This document shows positions 30,378 through 40,380 of a stretch of 64,000 bases of DNA, piece after piece (the stretch's first letter is position 1; the number at the start of each line of letters is the position of its first letter). Location of the stretch: positions 2,000,501 through 2,064,500 of the forward strand of contig NZ_CP029553.1 of NCBI RefSeq assembly GCF_003173755.1, written 5' to 3'. A model generated the notes under the pieces. That model did not search any database. It worked only from the letters and a program-made list of their open reading frames with translations, and was not told where the DNA came from. Position numbers and translations under genes: made by a program. The stretch is from Methylobacterium terrae (GTDB lineage Bacteria > Pseudomonadota > Alphaproteobacteria > Rhizobiales > Beijerinckiaceae).

Positions 30378-31649
30378 ATGGTGGGAGCGGGTGTGCGGCG
30401 CGGCCGGGCATGGGCCGGCGCGCGGGCGGGCGTCGTTGCCGGCACGGGGATGATGCTGGCCTGCCTCGGGCTCGCCGGAGTGACCGGCGCCCTCACCCCG
30501 GCCCTCGGGAGCCTGTCGCGCAATCTCGGGACGGCCCTTGCCACCGAGACGCCCCTTGCGCCCGAGGCCGAGGGGCCGCCGACCCGCATCACGCTCGGCC
30601 CCGGCGGGCGCGACGTGCGGCTGTGGGGCGACCTCAACGACGGCGCGGCGGAGCGCCTGCGCCGCCTGCTCGACGCGAATCCGGGCGTGACGCGGCTGCA
30701 CCTGACGAGCGACGGCGGCCTCGTCGACGAGGGCGCGGCGATCGGCGAGCTCGTGGCGGAGCGGGGCCTGTCGACCTACGTGCCGGATTACTGCGTGTCG
30801 GCCTGCACGCTCGCCTTCGTGCGCGGGCGCGAGCGGATCATCCTGGCCGACAGCCGGCTCGGCTTCCACGCCCCCTACGAGCCGGGCGCCTTCGGCGCGA
30901 TGATCCCGGTCGACGCGAGCGAGGAGCGCGGCCGCTACCTCGCCGCCGGGCTCGAACCCGCCTTCGTCGACCAGGCCCTCGCGACCCCCTCCCGCGACAT
31001 CTGGATCCCGGACGCGGACCGCCTGCGCGCCGCCGGCGCCGTCACCCGGGTGGTCGATCCCGGCGCCCTGCCGGATTCGACCCTCGACGACGACGATTCG
31101 CTGGGCGGTGCCCGGGCGGCGGCCCTGCGCGCCGTCGACCTGCTCGCCGCCTTCGCGGCGCACCGGCCGGGGGTGCTCGACGGCATCGCCGCCCGCTACC
31201 GCGAGGGTTACCGGCAGGGCCGCAGCGAGAGCGACGGCCTCGACCTGCTGCGGGCCGGGGCGGCCGACGCGATGCGGGCGGCCTTCGCGGGCGCCGACGA
31301 TGCCACGGTCGCGGCCCTCGGACGCCTCGTCCTCGACGCCCTGGGACTGGGCGGCGGCGAGGCGGCGTGCCGCGCCATTGGGCAGGACGGCGACCTCCTG
31401 ACGGCGTCCGAGGCGCTGCCGGACGGCCGGGGCGCCGCCCGGATGCGGGTCCTCCTCGACCGGGCGCTCGCCGGGCCGGCCGGGCCGGCCGCCGTCGCGC
31501 GCCCGCCCGCCCACGCCCTCGACTGCGCCGGCTTGCGCGGGCACCTCGCCGGCCTCCTGGCCCGGGGCGACACCCTGCACCTGCGCGAGGCCCTGCTCGG
31601 CCGCGCCGCCCGGCGCCTGGAGGCCTCGGCCCTGCCCGGGGAGCCGTGA
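30378..31649 (+). CDS. Membrane-anchored ClpP/crotonase-fold protein
   Basis: A 423-residue protein. An N-terminal membrane or signal segment (VVAGTGMMLACLGLAGVTGA) is followed by a ClpP-like domain: LHLTSDGGLVDEGAAIGEL (the glycine-rich oxyanion strand), ERGLSTYVPDYCVSACTLAF with a serine in the CVSACT motif where ClpP-like proteases keep the nucleophile, and RLGFHAPYEP with the His. The C-terminal third is Ala/Leu-rich helical with no known domain. Periplasmic proteins of this class are common in Rhizobiales and uncharacterised. Proteolysis is plausible but not shown. Confidence 0.65.
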   Translation: MVGAGVRRGRAWAGARAGVVAGTGMMLACLGLAGVTGALTPALGSLSRNLGTALATETPLAPEAEGPPTRITLGPGGRDVRLWGDLNDGAAERLRRLLDANPGVTRLHLTSDGGLVDEGAAIGELVAERGLSTYVPDYCVSACTLAFVRGRERIILADSRLGFHAPYEPGAFGAMIPVDASEERGRYLAAGLEPAFVDQALATPSRDIWIPDADRLRAAGAVTRVVDPGALPDSTLDDDDSLGGARAAALRAVDLLAAFAAHRPGVLDGIAARYREGYRQGRSESDGLDLLRAGAADAMRAAFAGADDATVAALGRLVLDALGLGGGEAACRAIGQDGDLLTASEALPDGRGAARMRVLLDRALAGPAGPAAVARPPAHALDCAGLRGHLAGLLARGDTLHLREALLGRAARRLEASALPGEP

Positions 31650-31730
31650 GGGTGCGACCGATCCGCCCCTGACCCGGACGGCGGCGCGGGCCCCGCTGCC
31701 GGCCGCGGCCGCCGGCCTAGATCCCGGGTC

Positions 31731-32861
31731 ATGCGCCCCTCTCCCGTCATGACCCGTGCCGCCGGCCTCGACGCGCTCGCCGCCTTCCTGGCCGGCCCCG
31801 GTGCCGACTACGCCGCCGCCCGCAACACCGATCGCGGCCCGGCCGCGCCGCCGACGACCTCGGCCCTCTCGCCCTACCTGCGCCGCCGCCTCCTGACCGA
31901 GGAGGAGGTCGCCCGCGAGGCGATCCGGGCGCTCGGCGAGCGCGGGGCGGAGAAGTTCGTCTCGGAGGTCGTCTGGCGCACCTACTTCAAGGGCCACCTC
32001 GAGACCCATCCGGAGGCCTGGACGCGTTGCCTCGCCGGGCACGAGGCGGCGCAGGCGCGCCTCGCCGCCGAGCCGCCTCTGCGCCGGATCCACGCCCGGG
32101 CGGTGGCCGGGGAGACCGGGATCGACGGCTTCGACGCCTGGGCCGCGCAGCTCGTCGCGGAGGGCTGGCTGCACAACCACGCCCGGATGTGGTTTTCCTC
32201 GATCTGGATCTTCACCCTGCGGCTGCCCTGGGAGCTCGGCGCGGCGTTCTTCCTGCGCCACCTCCTCGACGGCGATCCGGCGAGCAACACCCTGTCCTGG
32301 CGCTGGGTCGCCGGTCTGCACACCCGGGGCAAGGCCTACCTCGCGCGGCGCGACAACGTCCGCGAGTTCACGCAAGGCCGCCACGATCCCGCCGGCCTCG
32401 ACGAGGGAGCCGCCGCCCTTGAGGAGGCGATCCCGCCGCGGGAGGTGCCGCTGGCACCGGCCGATACCGCGCCCGACGGGCCGATCGCGCTGCTCCTGCA
32501 CCTCGACGACCTGAACCCCGAGAGCCTGCCCCTCGGGTGCGCCCGGGTGATGCGGGTCGCCGGCCTCGTCGCCTCGGCCGACGGCGCGAGCGAGCGGGTC
32601 CGTGCGGCGGACGAGGCGGCGATGGCCGACGCGCTCGCCCGGGCGCAAGCGCGGTTCGGCTGCCCGGCCGGGCCGGCGCGGGAGGGCTGGGCGGGCGACC
32701 TGCCGGTGGTCACGCCCTGGGCGCCCGTCGGTCCCTCCGCCGACGCGCTGCCGGCGGGCTGCCGGCGGATCCGGCGCCCCTGGGACGAGCGGGCCTGGCC
32801 GCTGTCGAATCGCGGCTACGCGCGCCTGCGCGGCGCCATCCCCAAGCTGACGGCGCCGTGA
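31731..32861 (+). CDS. Photolyase/cryptochrome FAD-domain protein lacking the N-terminal antenna domain
   Basis: A 376-residue protein that begins directly with the FAD-binding helical domain of the photolyase/cryptochrome family (TSALSPYLRRRLLTEEEVA, then VSEVVWRTYFKGHL, GWLHNHARMWFSSIWIF, HLLDGDPASNTLSWRWVAG). The usual N-terminal Rossmann antenna domain of about 130 residues is absent. Instead about 140 extra residues follow the FAD domain (from IALLLHLDDLNPESLPLG to the end) and read like an alpha/beta domain. That suggests a rearranged or circularly permuted protein. It may repair DNA or sense light. ATG 31731 or the in-frame ATG 31749 can start it. Confidence 0.75.
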   Translation: MRPSPVMTRAAGLDALAAFLAGPGADYAAARNTDRGPAAPPTTSALSPYLRRRLLTEEEVAREAIRALGERGAEKFVSEVVWRTYFKGHLETHPEAWTRCLAGHEAAQARLAAEPPLRRIHARAVAGETGIDGFDAWAAQLVAEGWLHNHARMWFSSIWIFTLRLPWELGAAFFLRHLLDGDPASNTLSWRWVAGLHTRGKAYLARRDNVREFTQGRHDPAGLDEGAAALEEAIPPREVPLAPADTAPDGPIALLLHLDDLNPESLPLGCARVMRVAGLVASADGASERVRAADEAAMADALARAQARFGCPAGPAREGWAGDLPVVTPWAPVGPSADALPAGCRRIRRPWDERAWPLSNRGYARLRGAIPKLTAP

Positions 32862-32892
32862 CGCCGGGGGCGCCCTCCCCCGGGAGACGACG

Positions 32893-34251
32893 TCACTCGG
32901 CCATCAGCCGCGCGAGCACCTGCGCGTAGCGCGCGCCCACCGCCTCGCGGGCGACGTGGCGCCCGCCCGCGACGACCCGGCGGCCCGCCACCCACACCGC
33001 GTCCACCGCCCGCGACCCGGCCGCGAAGATCCAGCCGTCGAGGAGGGCGTCGCCCCGGCGCTCGATCAGCGCCGGGTCGGCCCCGTCGAGGGCGACGCAA
33101 TCGGCCGGCGCCCCGGCCGCGAGCCCGCCCCCATCGGCGGCGAGCGCCCGGCTGCCGCCGGCGAGCGCGGCGTCGAACAGGGACCGCCCGGTCGAGGCGC
33201 CCGGGGAGGCCAGCACGTTGCGCTCGCGGCGCGCGAGGCGCTGGGCGTATTCGAGCTGGCGCAGCTCGTCGGCGGCGCCGATCAGCACGTTCGAATCGGT
33301 GCCGACCCCGTAGCGCCCGCCCGCCGCGACGAAGTCGGGGGCGGGGAAGACGCCGTCGCCGAGGCTCGCCTCGGTCACCGGGCACAGGCCCGCGACCGCA
33401 CCGCTCTTGGCGAAGCGCGCCGTCTCGTCGGTCGTCATGTGGGTGGCGTGGATCAGGCACCAGCGCGCGTCGAGGCCGGCCTCGTCGAGGAGCCACTGCA
33501 CCGGCCGCGCCCCGGACCAGGCCAGGCACTCCTCCACCTCGCGCACCTGCTCGGCGGCGTGGATGTGGACCGGCCCGCCCGCCGCGAGGGCGACCGCGGC
33601 GGAGAGATCGTCCGGCGTCACGGCCCGCAGGCTGTGGGGTGCGACGCCGAGGGCGGCGCCCGGCAGGTCCCGGATCGCGGCGCGGGAGCCCTCGACCATG
33701 CGGGCGAACAGGTCGAGGTCGCCGACGAAGCGGCGCTGGCCTTCCGTCGGCGCGGCGCCGCCGAAATTCGACCAGCGGTAGAGCACCGGCAGCAGGGTGA
33801 GGCGCAGGCCCGTGCGCGAGGCCGCCGCGGCGATCCGCTCCGCCATCTCGGCGACGTTGGCGTAGGCGCGCCCGTCCGGGGCGTGGTGCAGGTAGTGGAA
33901 CTCGCCGACCCGGGTGAAGCCCGCTTCCAGCATCTCCACGTAGGCCTGCGCCGCCACGGCCTCGGCCTCGTCCGGGCTCATCCGCAGGGCGAAGCGATAC
34001 ATCGTCTCGCGCCAGGTCCAGAACGTGTCGGCGGAGGCGCCGCGCCGCTCGGCGAGCCCCGCCATGCCGCGCTGGAAGGCGTGGCTGTGCAGGTTCGGCA
34101 GGCCCGGCACCAGCACAGCCACCCGCGCGTCTCCCGGCTCCGGCGCCCGGCCGGCCTCGACGCCCGAGAACCGCCCCTCCGCCACGGTCAAGCGGACGTC
34201 GGACTGCCAGCCCGTCGGCGTCAGGGCCTGGGCGGCGTGCAGCACGGTCAT
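32893..34251 (-). CDS. hutF: Formimidoylglutamate deiminase
   Basis: A 452-residue amidohydrolase converting N-formimidoyl-L-glutamate to N-formylglutamate in the five-step histidine pathway. It has [19 protein letters not shown] with the metal-binding Hx[43 protein letters not shown] and GTDSNVLIG. The start at 34251 gives the typical [14 protein letters not shown]; a longer N-terminus would be unlike the family. It is transcribed divergently from hutI, with paired operator-like repeats between them. hutH and hutG are not in the window. Confidence 0.93.
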   Translation of the reverse strand: MTVLHAAQALTPTGWQSDVRLTVAEGRFSGVEAGRAPEPGDARVAVLVPGLPNLHSHAFQRGMAGLAERRGASADTFWTWRETMYRFALRMSPDEAEAVAAQAYVEMLEAGFTRVGEFHYLHHAPDGRAYANVAEMAERIAAAASRTGLRLTLLPVLYRWSNFGGAAPTEGQRRFVGDLDLFARMVEGSRAAIRDLPGAALGVAPHSLRAVTPDDLSAAVALAAGGPVHIHAAEQVREVEECLAWSGARPVQWLLDEAGLDARWCLIHATHMTTDETARFAKSGAVAGLCPVTEASLGDGVFPAPDFVAAGGRYGVGTDSNVLIGAADELRQLEYAQRLARRERNVLASPGASTGRSLFDAALAGGSRALAADGGGLAAGAPADCVALDGADPALIERRGDALLDGWIFAAGSRAVDAVWVAGRRVVAGGRHVAREAVGARYAQVLARLMAE

Positions 34252-34303
34252 CGGCGCGTCTCCTGCGTCGTGGGGGGCCGGGCGGTCCATCCTCGCCCGT
34301 TCC

Positions 34304-34337
34304 TGTCTATACAAGTCCGATCTATCATGTCTATACA
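34304..34337. promoter_or_regulatory. Paired TGTCTATACA operators in the hutF-hutI divergent promoter
   Basis: The 10-base motif TGTCTATACA occurs at 34304-34313 and 34328-34337, both in the 127-bp gap between divergent hutF and hutI. Its complement TGTATAGACA has the TGTNTAGACA-like look of GntR-family (HutC) sites. The starts are 24 bases apart. No hutC gene is seen in the window. Confidence 0.65.
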
Positions 34338-34378
34338 TAAGCGCGAATCGAACAGGGGCGCGAGCGAGGGGCGCGAGC

Positions 34379-35605
34379 ATGAGCGAGACACCCGAGAACC
34401 CGGTCCGGGTCTGGCGCAACGTCCGGCTCGCCACCTTCGCGCCCGGGCTTGCCGGCCTCGGCGCGGTGGAGAAGGGTGCGCTCGCGATCCGCGACGGCCG
34501 CATCGCGTTCGCGGGCGCGGAAGCCGACCTGCCGGCGGCGGCGCTCAGAGGGGCCGAGACCATCGACGGCGAGGGCCGCTGGATCACCCCGGGGCTGATC
34601 GACTGCCACACCCACCTCGTCTGGGCCGGCGACCGGGCGCACGAATTCGAGCTGCGCTTGCGCGGCGCCTCCTACGAGGAGGTGGCGCGGGCCGGCGGCG
34701 GCATCGTCTCCTCGGTCGGCGCCCTGCGCCGGGCGAGCGAGGACGAGCTGGTGCGCCAGACCCTGCCGCGCCTCGACGCGCTCGTCGCCGAGGGCGTCAC
34801 CACGCTCGAGGTGAAGTCGGGCTACGGCCTCGACCTGCCGAGCGAGCGCAAGGCGCTCCGCGCCGCCCGGCGGCTCGCCGAACTGCGGCCGGTCTCGATC
34901 CGCACCACCTTCCTCGGCGCCCACGCCCTGCCGCCGGAGGCCGGCGGCGACAAGGACCGGTACATCGCGGAGGTGGCCGACACGATGCTGCCGGCGCTGG
35001 CCGCGGACCACCTCGTCGACGCGGTCGACGCGTTCTGCGAGGGCATCGCGTTCTCGCCCGGGCAGGTCGCGCGGGTGTTCGACCGGGCGCGGTCCCTGGG
35101 CCTGCCGGTGAAGCTCCACGCCGACCAGCTCTCGAATCTCGGCGGTGCGGCGCTCGCCGCCCGCTACGACGCCCTCTCGGCCGACCACCTCGAGCACACC
35201 GACGAGGCCGGGGCCGCCGCGATGGCGCGGAGCGGCACCGTCGCGGTGCTGCTGCCGGGCGCCTACTACTTCATCCGCGAGACCAAGCTGCCGCCGGTGG
35301 AGCTGTTTCGCCGGCACGGCGTGCCGATGGCGGTCGCCACCGACGCCAATCCCGGCACCTCGCCGCTGACCTCGCTGCTGCTGGCCACGAACATGGCCGC
35401 GACCCTGTTCCGCCTCACCGTCGACGAGTGCCTGGCCGGCGTCACCCGCGAGGCCGCCCGCGCCCTCGGGATCCTCTCCGAGGTCGGCACGCTCGAGCCC
35501 GGCAAGCGCGCCGACCTCGCGGTGTGGTCGGTCGAGCGGCCGGCCGAGCTCGTCTACCGGATGGGGTTCAACCCGCTCCATGCCCGGATCCGGGCCGTCT
35601 CCTGA
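34379..35605 (+). CDS. hutI: Imidazolonepropionase
   Basis: A 408-residue amidohydrolase that opens imidazolone-propionate to formiminoglutamate. The marks are [18 protein letters not shown] with the HxH pair, [58 protein letters not shown], and [23 protein letters not shown] 34379 lies in the divergent promoter region beside the paired boxes. hutU follows on the same strand after 144 bases, so they probably act as one unit. Confidence 0.95.
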   Translation: MSETPENPVRVWRNVRLATFAPGLAGLGAVEKGALAIRDGRIAFAGAEADLPAAALRGAETIDGEGRWITPGLIDCHTHLVWAGDRAHEFELRLRGASYEEVARAGGGIVSSVGALRRASEDELVRQTLPRLDALVAEGVTTLEVKSGYGLDLPSERKALRAARRLAELRPVSIRTTFLGAHALPPEAGGDKDRYIAEVADTMLPALAADHLVDAVDAFCEGIAFSPGQVARVFDRARSLGLPVKLHADQLSNLGGAALAARYDALSADHLEHTDEAGAAAMARSGTVAVLLPGAYYFIRETKLPPVELFRRHGVPMAVATDANPGTSPLTSLLLATNMAATLFRLTVDECLAGVTREAARALGILSEVGTLEPGKRADLAVWSVERPAELVYRMGFNPLHARIRAVS

Positions 35606-35749
35606 GAGCCGTTCGACCGGCCCGACAGACCTCGCACCCGCCGGGTCGTTCCGGGCTCCGCGGCGCGGCCCCGGAACGACCAGGAGGGTTCGACTTCTTC
35701 CGGTGTCGCCAACGCACTTCCTGAATCACTTCATCGTCCGGAGCCTTCC

Positions 35750-37417
35750 ATGACCCGCATCGACAACGCCCGCATCGTCCGCAGCCCCCACGGCACCGCC
35801 CTCACCGCCAAGAGCTGGCTCACCGAGGCGCCGCTCAGGATGCTGATGAACAACCTCGACCCCGACGTCGCCGAGCGGCCGGGCGAGCTCGTCGTCTATG
35901 GCGGCATCGGCCGGGCGGCGCGGGACTGGGCGAGCTTCGACCGCATCGTGGCGGCGTTGCGCGACCTCGACGACGACCAGACCCTGCTGGTGCAATCGGG
36001 CAAGCCGGTGGGCGTGTTCCGCACCCATCCGGACGCCCCGCGGGTGCTGATCGCCAACTCGAACCTCGTGCCGCACTGGGCGACCTGGGAGCACTTCCAC
36101 GAGCTCGATCGCAAGGGCCTGATGATGTACGGCCAGATGACGGCCGGGTCCTGGATCTACATCGGCAGCCAGGGCATCGTTCAGGGCACCTACGAGACCT
36201 TCGTGGAGATGGGCCGGCAGCATTACGCCGGCGACCTCGCGGGCCGCTGGATCCTGACGGCGGGTCTCGGGGGCATGGGCGGCGCGCAGACGCTCGCCGC
36301 CACCATGGCGGGCGCCTCGTGCCTCGCCGTCGAGGCGCAGGCCTCGCGCATCGAGTTCCGCCTGCGCACCGGCTACGTCGACGTCCAGGCCCGCGACCTC
36401 GACCACGCCCTCGACCTGATCGAGGAATCCCGCCGGACGAAGACCCCGCGCTCGGTCGCGCTGCTCGGCAACGCCGCGGAGGTCTTCGCCGAGCTCTACG
36501 CCCGCGGCGTGCGCCCCGACTGCGTCACCGACCAGACCTCGGCCCACGATCCCGTCAACGGCTACCTGCCGGCGGGCTGGACGGTCGCCGAGTGGGAAGC
36601 GAAGCGCGAGACCGATCCGGCCGCGGTGGCGGCGGCGGCGAAGCGCTCGATGGCGGTGCACGTGCGGGCGATGCTCGATTTCCACCGCGCCGGCGTGCCG
36701 GTGGTCGATTACGGCAACAACATCCGCCAGATGGCGCTCGAGGAGGGCGTCGAGGACGCCTTCGCCTTCCCGGGATTCGTGCCGGCCTATATCCGCCCGC
36801 TCTTCTGCCGCGGCGTCGGGCCGTTCCGCTGGTGCGCGCTGTCGGGCGACCCGGAGGACATCTACCGCACCGACGCCAAGGTGAAGGAGCTGCTTCCCGA
36901 CAACCACCACCTCCACCGCTGGCTCGACATGGCGCGGGAGAAGATCCGGTTCCAGGGCCTGCCGGCGCGGATCTGCTGGGTGGGCCTCGGCGACCGCCAC
37001 CGTCTCGGCCTCGCCTTCAACGAGATGGTGCGCAACGGCGAATTGAAGGCGCCGATCGTCATCGGCCGCGACCACCTCGATTCCGGCTCGGTCGCCTCGC
37101 CGAACCGCGAGACGGAGGCCATGCGCGACGGCTCCGACGCGGTCTCGGACTGGCCGCTCCTCAACGCGCTCCTCAACACCGCGTCGGGCGCCACCTGGGT
37201 CTCGCTGCACCACGGCGGCGGGGTCGGGATGGGCTTCTCGCAGCATTCCGGCATGGTGATCGTGTGCGACGGCAGCGAGGCCGCCGACCGGCGCCTGGAG
37301 CGGGTCCTGTGGAACGACCCCGCGACCGGCGTGATGCGCCACGCGGATGCCGGCTACGAGGATGCGGCGGCCTGCGCCCGGGAGCACGGGCTGGATCTGC
37401 CGAGCCTCGGCGCCTGA
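35750..37417 (+). CDS. hutU: Urocanate hydratase
   Basis: A 555-residue NAD-dependent hydratase that turns urocanate into imidazolone-propionate. The family's [47 protein letters not shown], and [17 protein letters not shown] blocks are all present, with FSQHSGMV near the C-terminus. It is full length. With hutF and hutI it makes three of the five steps; the histidine ammonia-lyase (hutH) must be elsewhere. Confidence 0.96.
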   Translation: MTRIDNARIVRSPHGTALTAKSWLTEAPLRMLMNNLDPDVAERPGELVVYGGIGRAARDWASFDRIVAALRDLDDDQTLLVQSGKPVGVFRTHPDAPRVLIANSNLVPHWATWEHFHELDRKGLMMYGQMTAGSWIYIGSQGIVQGTYETFVEMGRQHYAGDLAGRWILTAGLGGMGGAQTLAATMAGASCLAVEAQASRIEFRLRTGYVDVQARDLDHALDLIEESRRTKTPRSVALLGNAAEVFAELYARGVRPDCVTDQTSAHDPVNGYLPAGWTVAEWEAKRETDPAAVAAAAKRSMAVHVRAMLDFHRAGVPVVDYGNNIRQMALEEGVEDAFAFPGFVPAYIRPLFCRGVGPFRWCALSGDPEDIYRTDAKVKELLPDNHHLHRWLDMAREKIRFQGLPARICWVGLGDRHRLGLAFNEMVRNGELKAPIVIGRDHLDSGSVASPNRETEAMRDGSDAVSDWPLLNALLNTASGATWVSLHHGGGVGMGFSQHSGMVIVCDGSEAADRRLERVLWNDPATGVMRHADAGYEDAAACAREHGLDLPSLGA

Positions 37418-37483
37418 CGCCGCCGCAGATCACGGTTGCCACCGACGCCCGGGGATGGAAGTCTCGGGCGTACGGTCGAGCAA

Positions 37484-37517
37484 CGACATGCGGGTGGGAA
37501 CGACTTGCGGGTGGGAA
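37484..37517 (+). repeat. 17-base tandem duplication before the TetR gene
   Basis: CGAC(A/T)TGCGGGTGGGAA is repeated twice back to back (37484-37500 and 37501-37517). The second copy ends at the first base of the proposed ATG start at 37517. It could be an autoregulatory site or a slippage duplication. Confidence 0.6.
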
Positions 37518-38164
37518 TGCGGGAGAGGGCATCGACGACCAGTCCGGGTCGGCCGCCGGCGGCCGCGCTCGAGGCCCGCGAGGCCCACCTCCTCGACACC
37601 GCCACCGCCGAGTTCCTCGAGCACGGCTACGGCGCGGCGAGCCTGTCGCGCATCGCCCGCACCGCCCGGGTCTCGTCGAAGACGATCTACGCCCGCTACG
37701 CCGACAAGGCGGACCTGTTCCTGGCCTGCGTGCAGCGCCTCACCGCCTCCTCGAAGACCGACATCGCGGGGCTGATGCGCGACGCCGACGCCGATCCGGC
37801 CCGGATCCTCACCGCCGTCGGGACGCGGCTGGCGCGGCACTGGGTCTCGCCGCGCGAGCTCGGCCTCTACCGCCTCGCCATCGCGGAGAACCAGCGCGTC
37901 CCGGAACTCGCCGAGGTCTTTCGCTGCAACGCCGCCCGCTACCACGACCTGATCGAGGCGTACTTCCGGACCCTTGCGGCGTGCGCGATCCTCGAGATCG
38001 ACGATTTCGGCGAGGCGGTCGACCATTTCATCCAGCTGACACGCAGCGGCATCCGCGACCAGGCCCTGCTCGGCCGCATCACGCCGGACGAGGCCCTCGA
38101 ACGGGTCGTCGCGCGGGGCGTGCGGGTGTTCCTGCGCGCCTACGGACACCGCACGCGATCCTGA
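37517..38164 (+). CDS. TetR/AcrR family transcriptional regulator
   Basis: A 215-residue TetR-type repressor. The N-terminal HTH (ATAEFLEHGYGAASLSRIAR, then VSSKTIYARYADKADLFLAC) is about residues 25-70. The ligand-binding C-terminal half includes REAHLL, LARHWVSPRELGLYRLAIAE and the usual YFRTLAA helices. It could regulate hut genes or a gene elsewhere; the hut boxes look more GntR-like, so a link is not clear. GTG 37511 is an alternative start. It is monocistronic. Confidence 0.85.
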   Translation: MRERASTTSPGRPPAAALEAREAHLLDTATAEFLEHGYGAASLSRIARTARVSSKTIYARYADKADLFLACVQRLTASSKTDIAGLMRDADADPARILTAVGTRLARHWVSPRELGLYRLAIAENQRVPELAEVFRCNAARYHDLIEAYFRTLAACAILEIDDFGEAVDHFIQLTRSGIRDQALLGRITPDEALERVVARGVRVFLRAYGHRTRS

Positions 38165-38243
38165 GACGCCGCATCCGCCGCCTCGTGAACGCTGCATCCG
38201 CCGAAACCAGCGTGGTTTCCGGATGTTTCCCGCCTCTCTGCAG

Positions 38244-38382
38244 GCGATGCATAGGAGTTATACGCTGCATCGCAATAAAAATGCTGCGGCATACGGGGTA
38301 TCATGCTAAATCCACCTCGACCCCTGAGTTTCGAGACCCAGAGGATACTCCAAGGCGCGCTCCTCGTGGGCGCGCCTTTTTT
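38244..38382 (+). ncRNA. Putative small RNA ahead of an intrinsic terminator
   Basis: A strong plus-strand terminator at 38352-38382 has no gene directly before it, because the TetR gene ends 190 bases upstream. The space holds further pairing: GCGATGCA ... TGCATCGC at 38244-38273 (8-base perfect arms) and ATAC-GGG-GTAT near 38290. The AT-rich patch CAATAAAAATGCTG lies between. No protein of sensible length is encoded. A structured RNA of about 100-140 nt is an inference; it may instead be a late terminator of the TetR transcript. Confidence 0.35.
38352..38382 (+). terminator. Intrinsic terminator, plus strand
   Basis: A 9-base perfect stem AAGGCGCGC / GCGCGCCTT with a 9-base loop, followed by a run of six T (the first two inside the stem). 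Confidence 0.8.
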
Positions 38383-38422
38383 AATCTATATCAATCTTTA
38401 CTGCACGGTGGTGTGGACGCAC

Positions 38423-38451
38423 AAAAAGGGCCCCGGCGCGAGCCGGGACCC
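38423..38451 (-). terminator. Intrinsic terminator of the porin gene
   Basis: On the minus strand GGGTCCCGGC, loop TCGC, GCCGGGGCCC (one G-T pair) is followed by TTTTT, 49 bases after the porin stop. Confidence 0.85.
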
Positions 38452-38499
38452 TGACGACATCCTCCGTCGGCGGCCCCTCCGAGGGGCCGCCTCCACGAT

Positions 38500-40137
38500 C
38501 TAGAAGTCGCGCTGGACGCGCATGCGGACCTGGAACGTGTCGGCGTAGTTGGTGGTCGGCAGCACCGCGCCGGCGGCGTTCACCGGCAGGCCGGCGCCGT
38601 TCACGCCGGCCGCGACGGCGCCCGGCGCCTTGTTGACGTCGATGACGCGACCGCCGCCCTTGAGGTCGACGCGGGTGTAGAGACCCTCGAGACCGATATC
38701 GAGGTCCTTCACCGGCGACCAGATCAGGTTGGCGCCGGCGACGACCTGGCTGGTGTCGCGAAGCGCCGAGCTGAACAGGAAGGCGCCGGGGCTGTTGACC
38801 GGGTTGCCGAGGCCGTTGAAGTTCAAGCCGCCGAGCAGGTTGCGGCTGGTCTTGCCGAAGGTCATCTCGCCGTAGCTGCCGATGATCGCCGAGCGCCACT
38901 CGGGCGCCCAGTAGTGCAGGTACGACCCGACGACCGTCCAGCTGGTCGACAGCTCCATCTTGCCGGTCAGCGGGTTCACCGCCGCATCGACGAAGAACGG
39001 CGCGAAGTTGCTGCCCTGCGTCACCGCAGCACTCGCCGTGTAGGAGCCGATATACGCCGAGTAGCCGGTGTACATCGAAGCACCCTCGCCGTAGGACCCC
39101 TGCAGGTAGAGGGCGTCGCCGGCGGCGATGAAGGGCAGGTTGAACTTCAGACCACCCTGCACGGCCCAGCCGTACTCGGTGTTGACGCGCGGGGTCACGA
39201 CCGAGCCGGCGGCGATGGTGGCGCCGCCGAAGGTCAGCACGCTCGCGGCGTTGCCGGCGTTCAGCTCGTGCACGGCGGCCGACACCTGCGCCGAGCCCCA
39301 GGCGGCGTCGTAGCGCAGCGCGCCGACGAAGTCGGGCATGCGCGAGGTCTGGCGCAGGTCGTAGAACGCCTCGCCGATCGGCACACCGGCCGCGTTGGTG
39401 GCGACGACCGGGCTCAGGTTGGAGGCGCCGGCGGTGAAGACCGCGAACTGGCTCGCCGCGTTGCCCACGGTGGCGGTGCCGAACAGCGGGTTCTTGCGGA
39501 AGATCGGGTCCTCGACCGAGATCGTCGCCGAGAAGCCCTGGCCGAAGGTCGCGGTATAGGCGAGCAGGTTCGTCGAGGCGACGTCCGAGCCTAGCGACGA
39601 GCCGATGATCTCGAAGTCGTGCGAGTAGAAGTCGTAGAACGACGAGGCACGACCAGCGGTGAGGCCGGCGAACTGGATGAAGGCCTTGTCGACGTTCACG
39701 TATTGCTGGGCGCGGCCGAACGTGTCGACGCCGAGCGCCGGGAAGGCGTTCCCGATGCGCTGCTGCGTGCCCGAGTTCAGGTAGGCGCCGGTGCGGGAGG
39801 CGAGCTCGAACCGGACGAAGGCGCGCAGGGTGCCGTAGGCGGTCTGCGTGCGGGCATCGAGGTTCAGGCGGCCGAGGCCGCGATAGCCCATCAGGTCGCC
39901 GTTGTTGCCGCCGCGCTGATAGGACTGCGAGTAGCCGGCCTCGAAGCGGGCGCGGCCGGAGACGCGCAGGCAGGTATCGGTACCGGGAACGAAGAAGAAG
40001 CCGGCGCCATAGGCCGAGCAGATGCGAACATACTCGACGGGTACTGCCTTCTTGATCGGCAGATCGGCAGCCTGGGCACCAGCAACAACGGTCAGGCCGG
40101 CGGCCGAACCCAGCAGAAGGCTCTTCACGAGCTTCAT
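38500..40137 (-). CDS. Outer-membrane porin (Porin_2 family)
   Basis: A 545-residue alphaproteobacterial porin. A signal peptide (MKLVKSLLLGSAAGLTVVAG, then AQA) is followed by the conserved ADLPIKKAVPVEYVRICSAYGA and a FFFVPGTDTCLRVSGRARFE block. A long beta-barrel with alternating aromatic residues ends in QVRMRVQRDF, the terminal Phe used by the Bam machinery. A GGAGG site precedes ATG 40137. It is expressed alone: an intrinsic terminator follows, and an AT-rich promoter region lies 240-280 bases upstream. It allows small hydrophilic solutes across the outer membrane. Confidence 0.95.
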   Translation of the reverse strand: MKLVKSLLLGSAAGLTVVAGAQAADLPIKKAVPVEYVRICSAYGAGFFFVPGTDTCLRVSGRARFEAGYSQSYQRGGNNGDLMGYRGLGRLNLDARTQTAYGTLRAFVRFELASRTGAYLNSGTQQRIGNAFPALGVDTFGRAQQYVNVDKAFIQFAGLTAGRASSFYDFYSHDFEIIGSSLGSDVASTNLLAYTATFGQGFSATISVEDPIFRKNPLFGTATVGNAASQFAVFTAGASNLSPVVATNAAGVPIGEAFYDLRQTSRMPDFVGALRYDAAWGSAQVSAAVHELNAGNAASVLTFGGATIAAGSVVTPRVNTEYGWAVQGGLKFNLPFIAAGDALYLQGSYGEGASMYTGYSAYIGSYTASAAVTQGSNFAPFFVDAAVNPLTGKMELSTSWTVVGSYLHYWAPEWRSAIIGSYGEMTFGKTSRNLLGGLNFNGLGNPVNSPGAFLFSSALRDTSQVVAGANLIWSPVKDLDIGLEGLYTRVDLKGGGRVIDVNKAPGAVAAGVNGAGLPVNAAGAVLPTTNYADTFQVRMRVQRDF

Positions 40138-40380
40138 CGAGACCTCCAAAAATCGGATCCGGGCCGAAAAACTGCGCCCCGGATCCAGCCCTGGTCCGAG
40201 GAGCGTCGTTCTTATGCCCGAGAGAACGGGTCGCCGACGTGTGGGCGAACCGAAGCGCCGGGAGCGGCCCGGCACGGGAGGCTTATGTGTTAGCTCTTGG
40301 AGAAGGACAACGCGAAACCGCCATGCTGCGAATATCGCCCAGGTGTTTGCATCTTGCCGTTGCCGAATTGCAACTTTATT

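Noticed and set aside
34252..38164. The TetR gene as the histidine-pathway regulator
   Set aside because: It is downstream of hutU, but the promoter boxes look GntR/HutC-like rather than TetR-like, so the link is unsupported.
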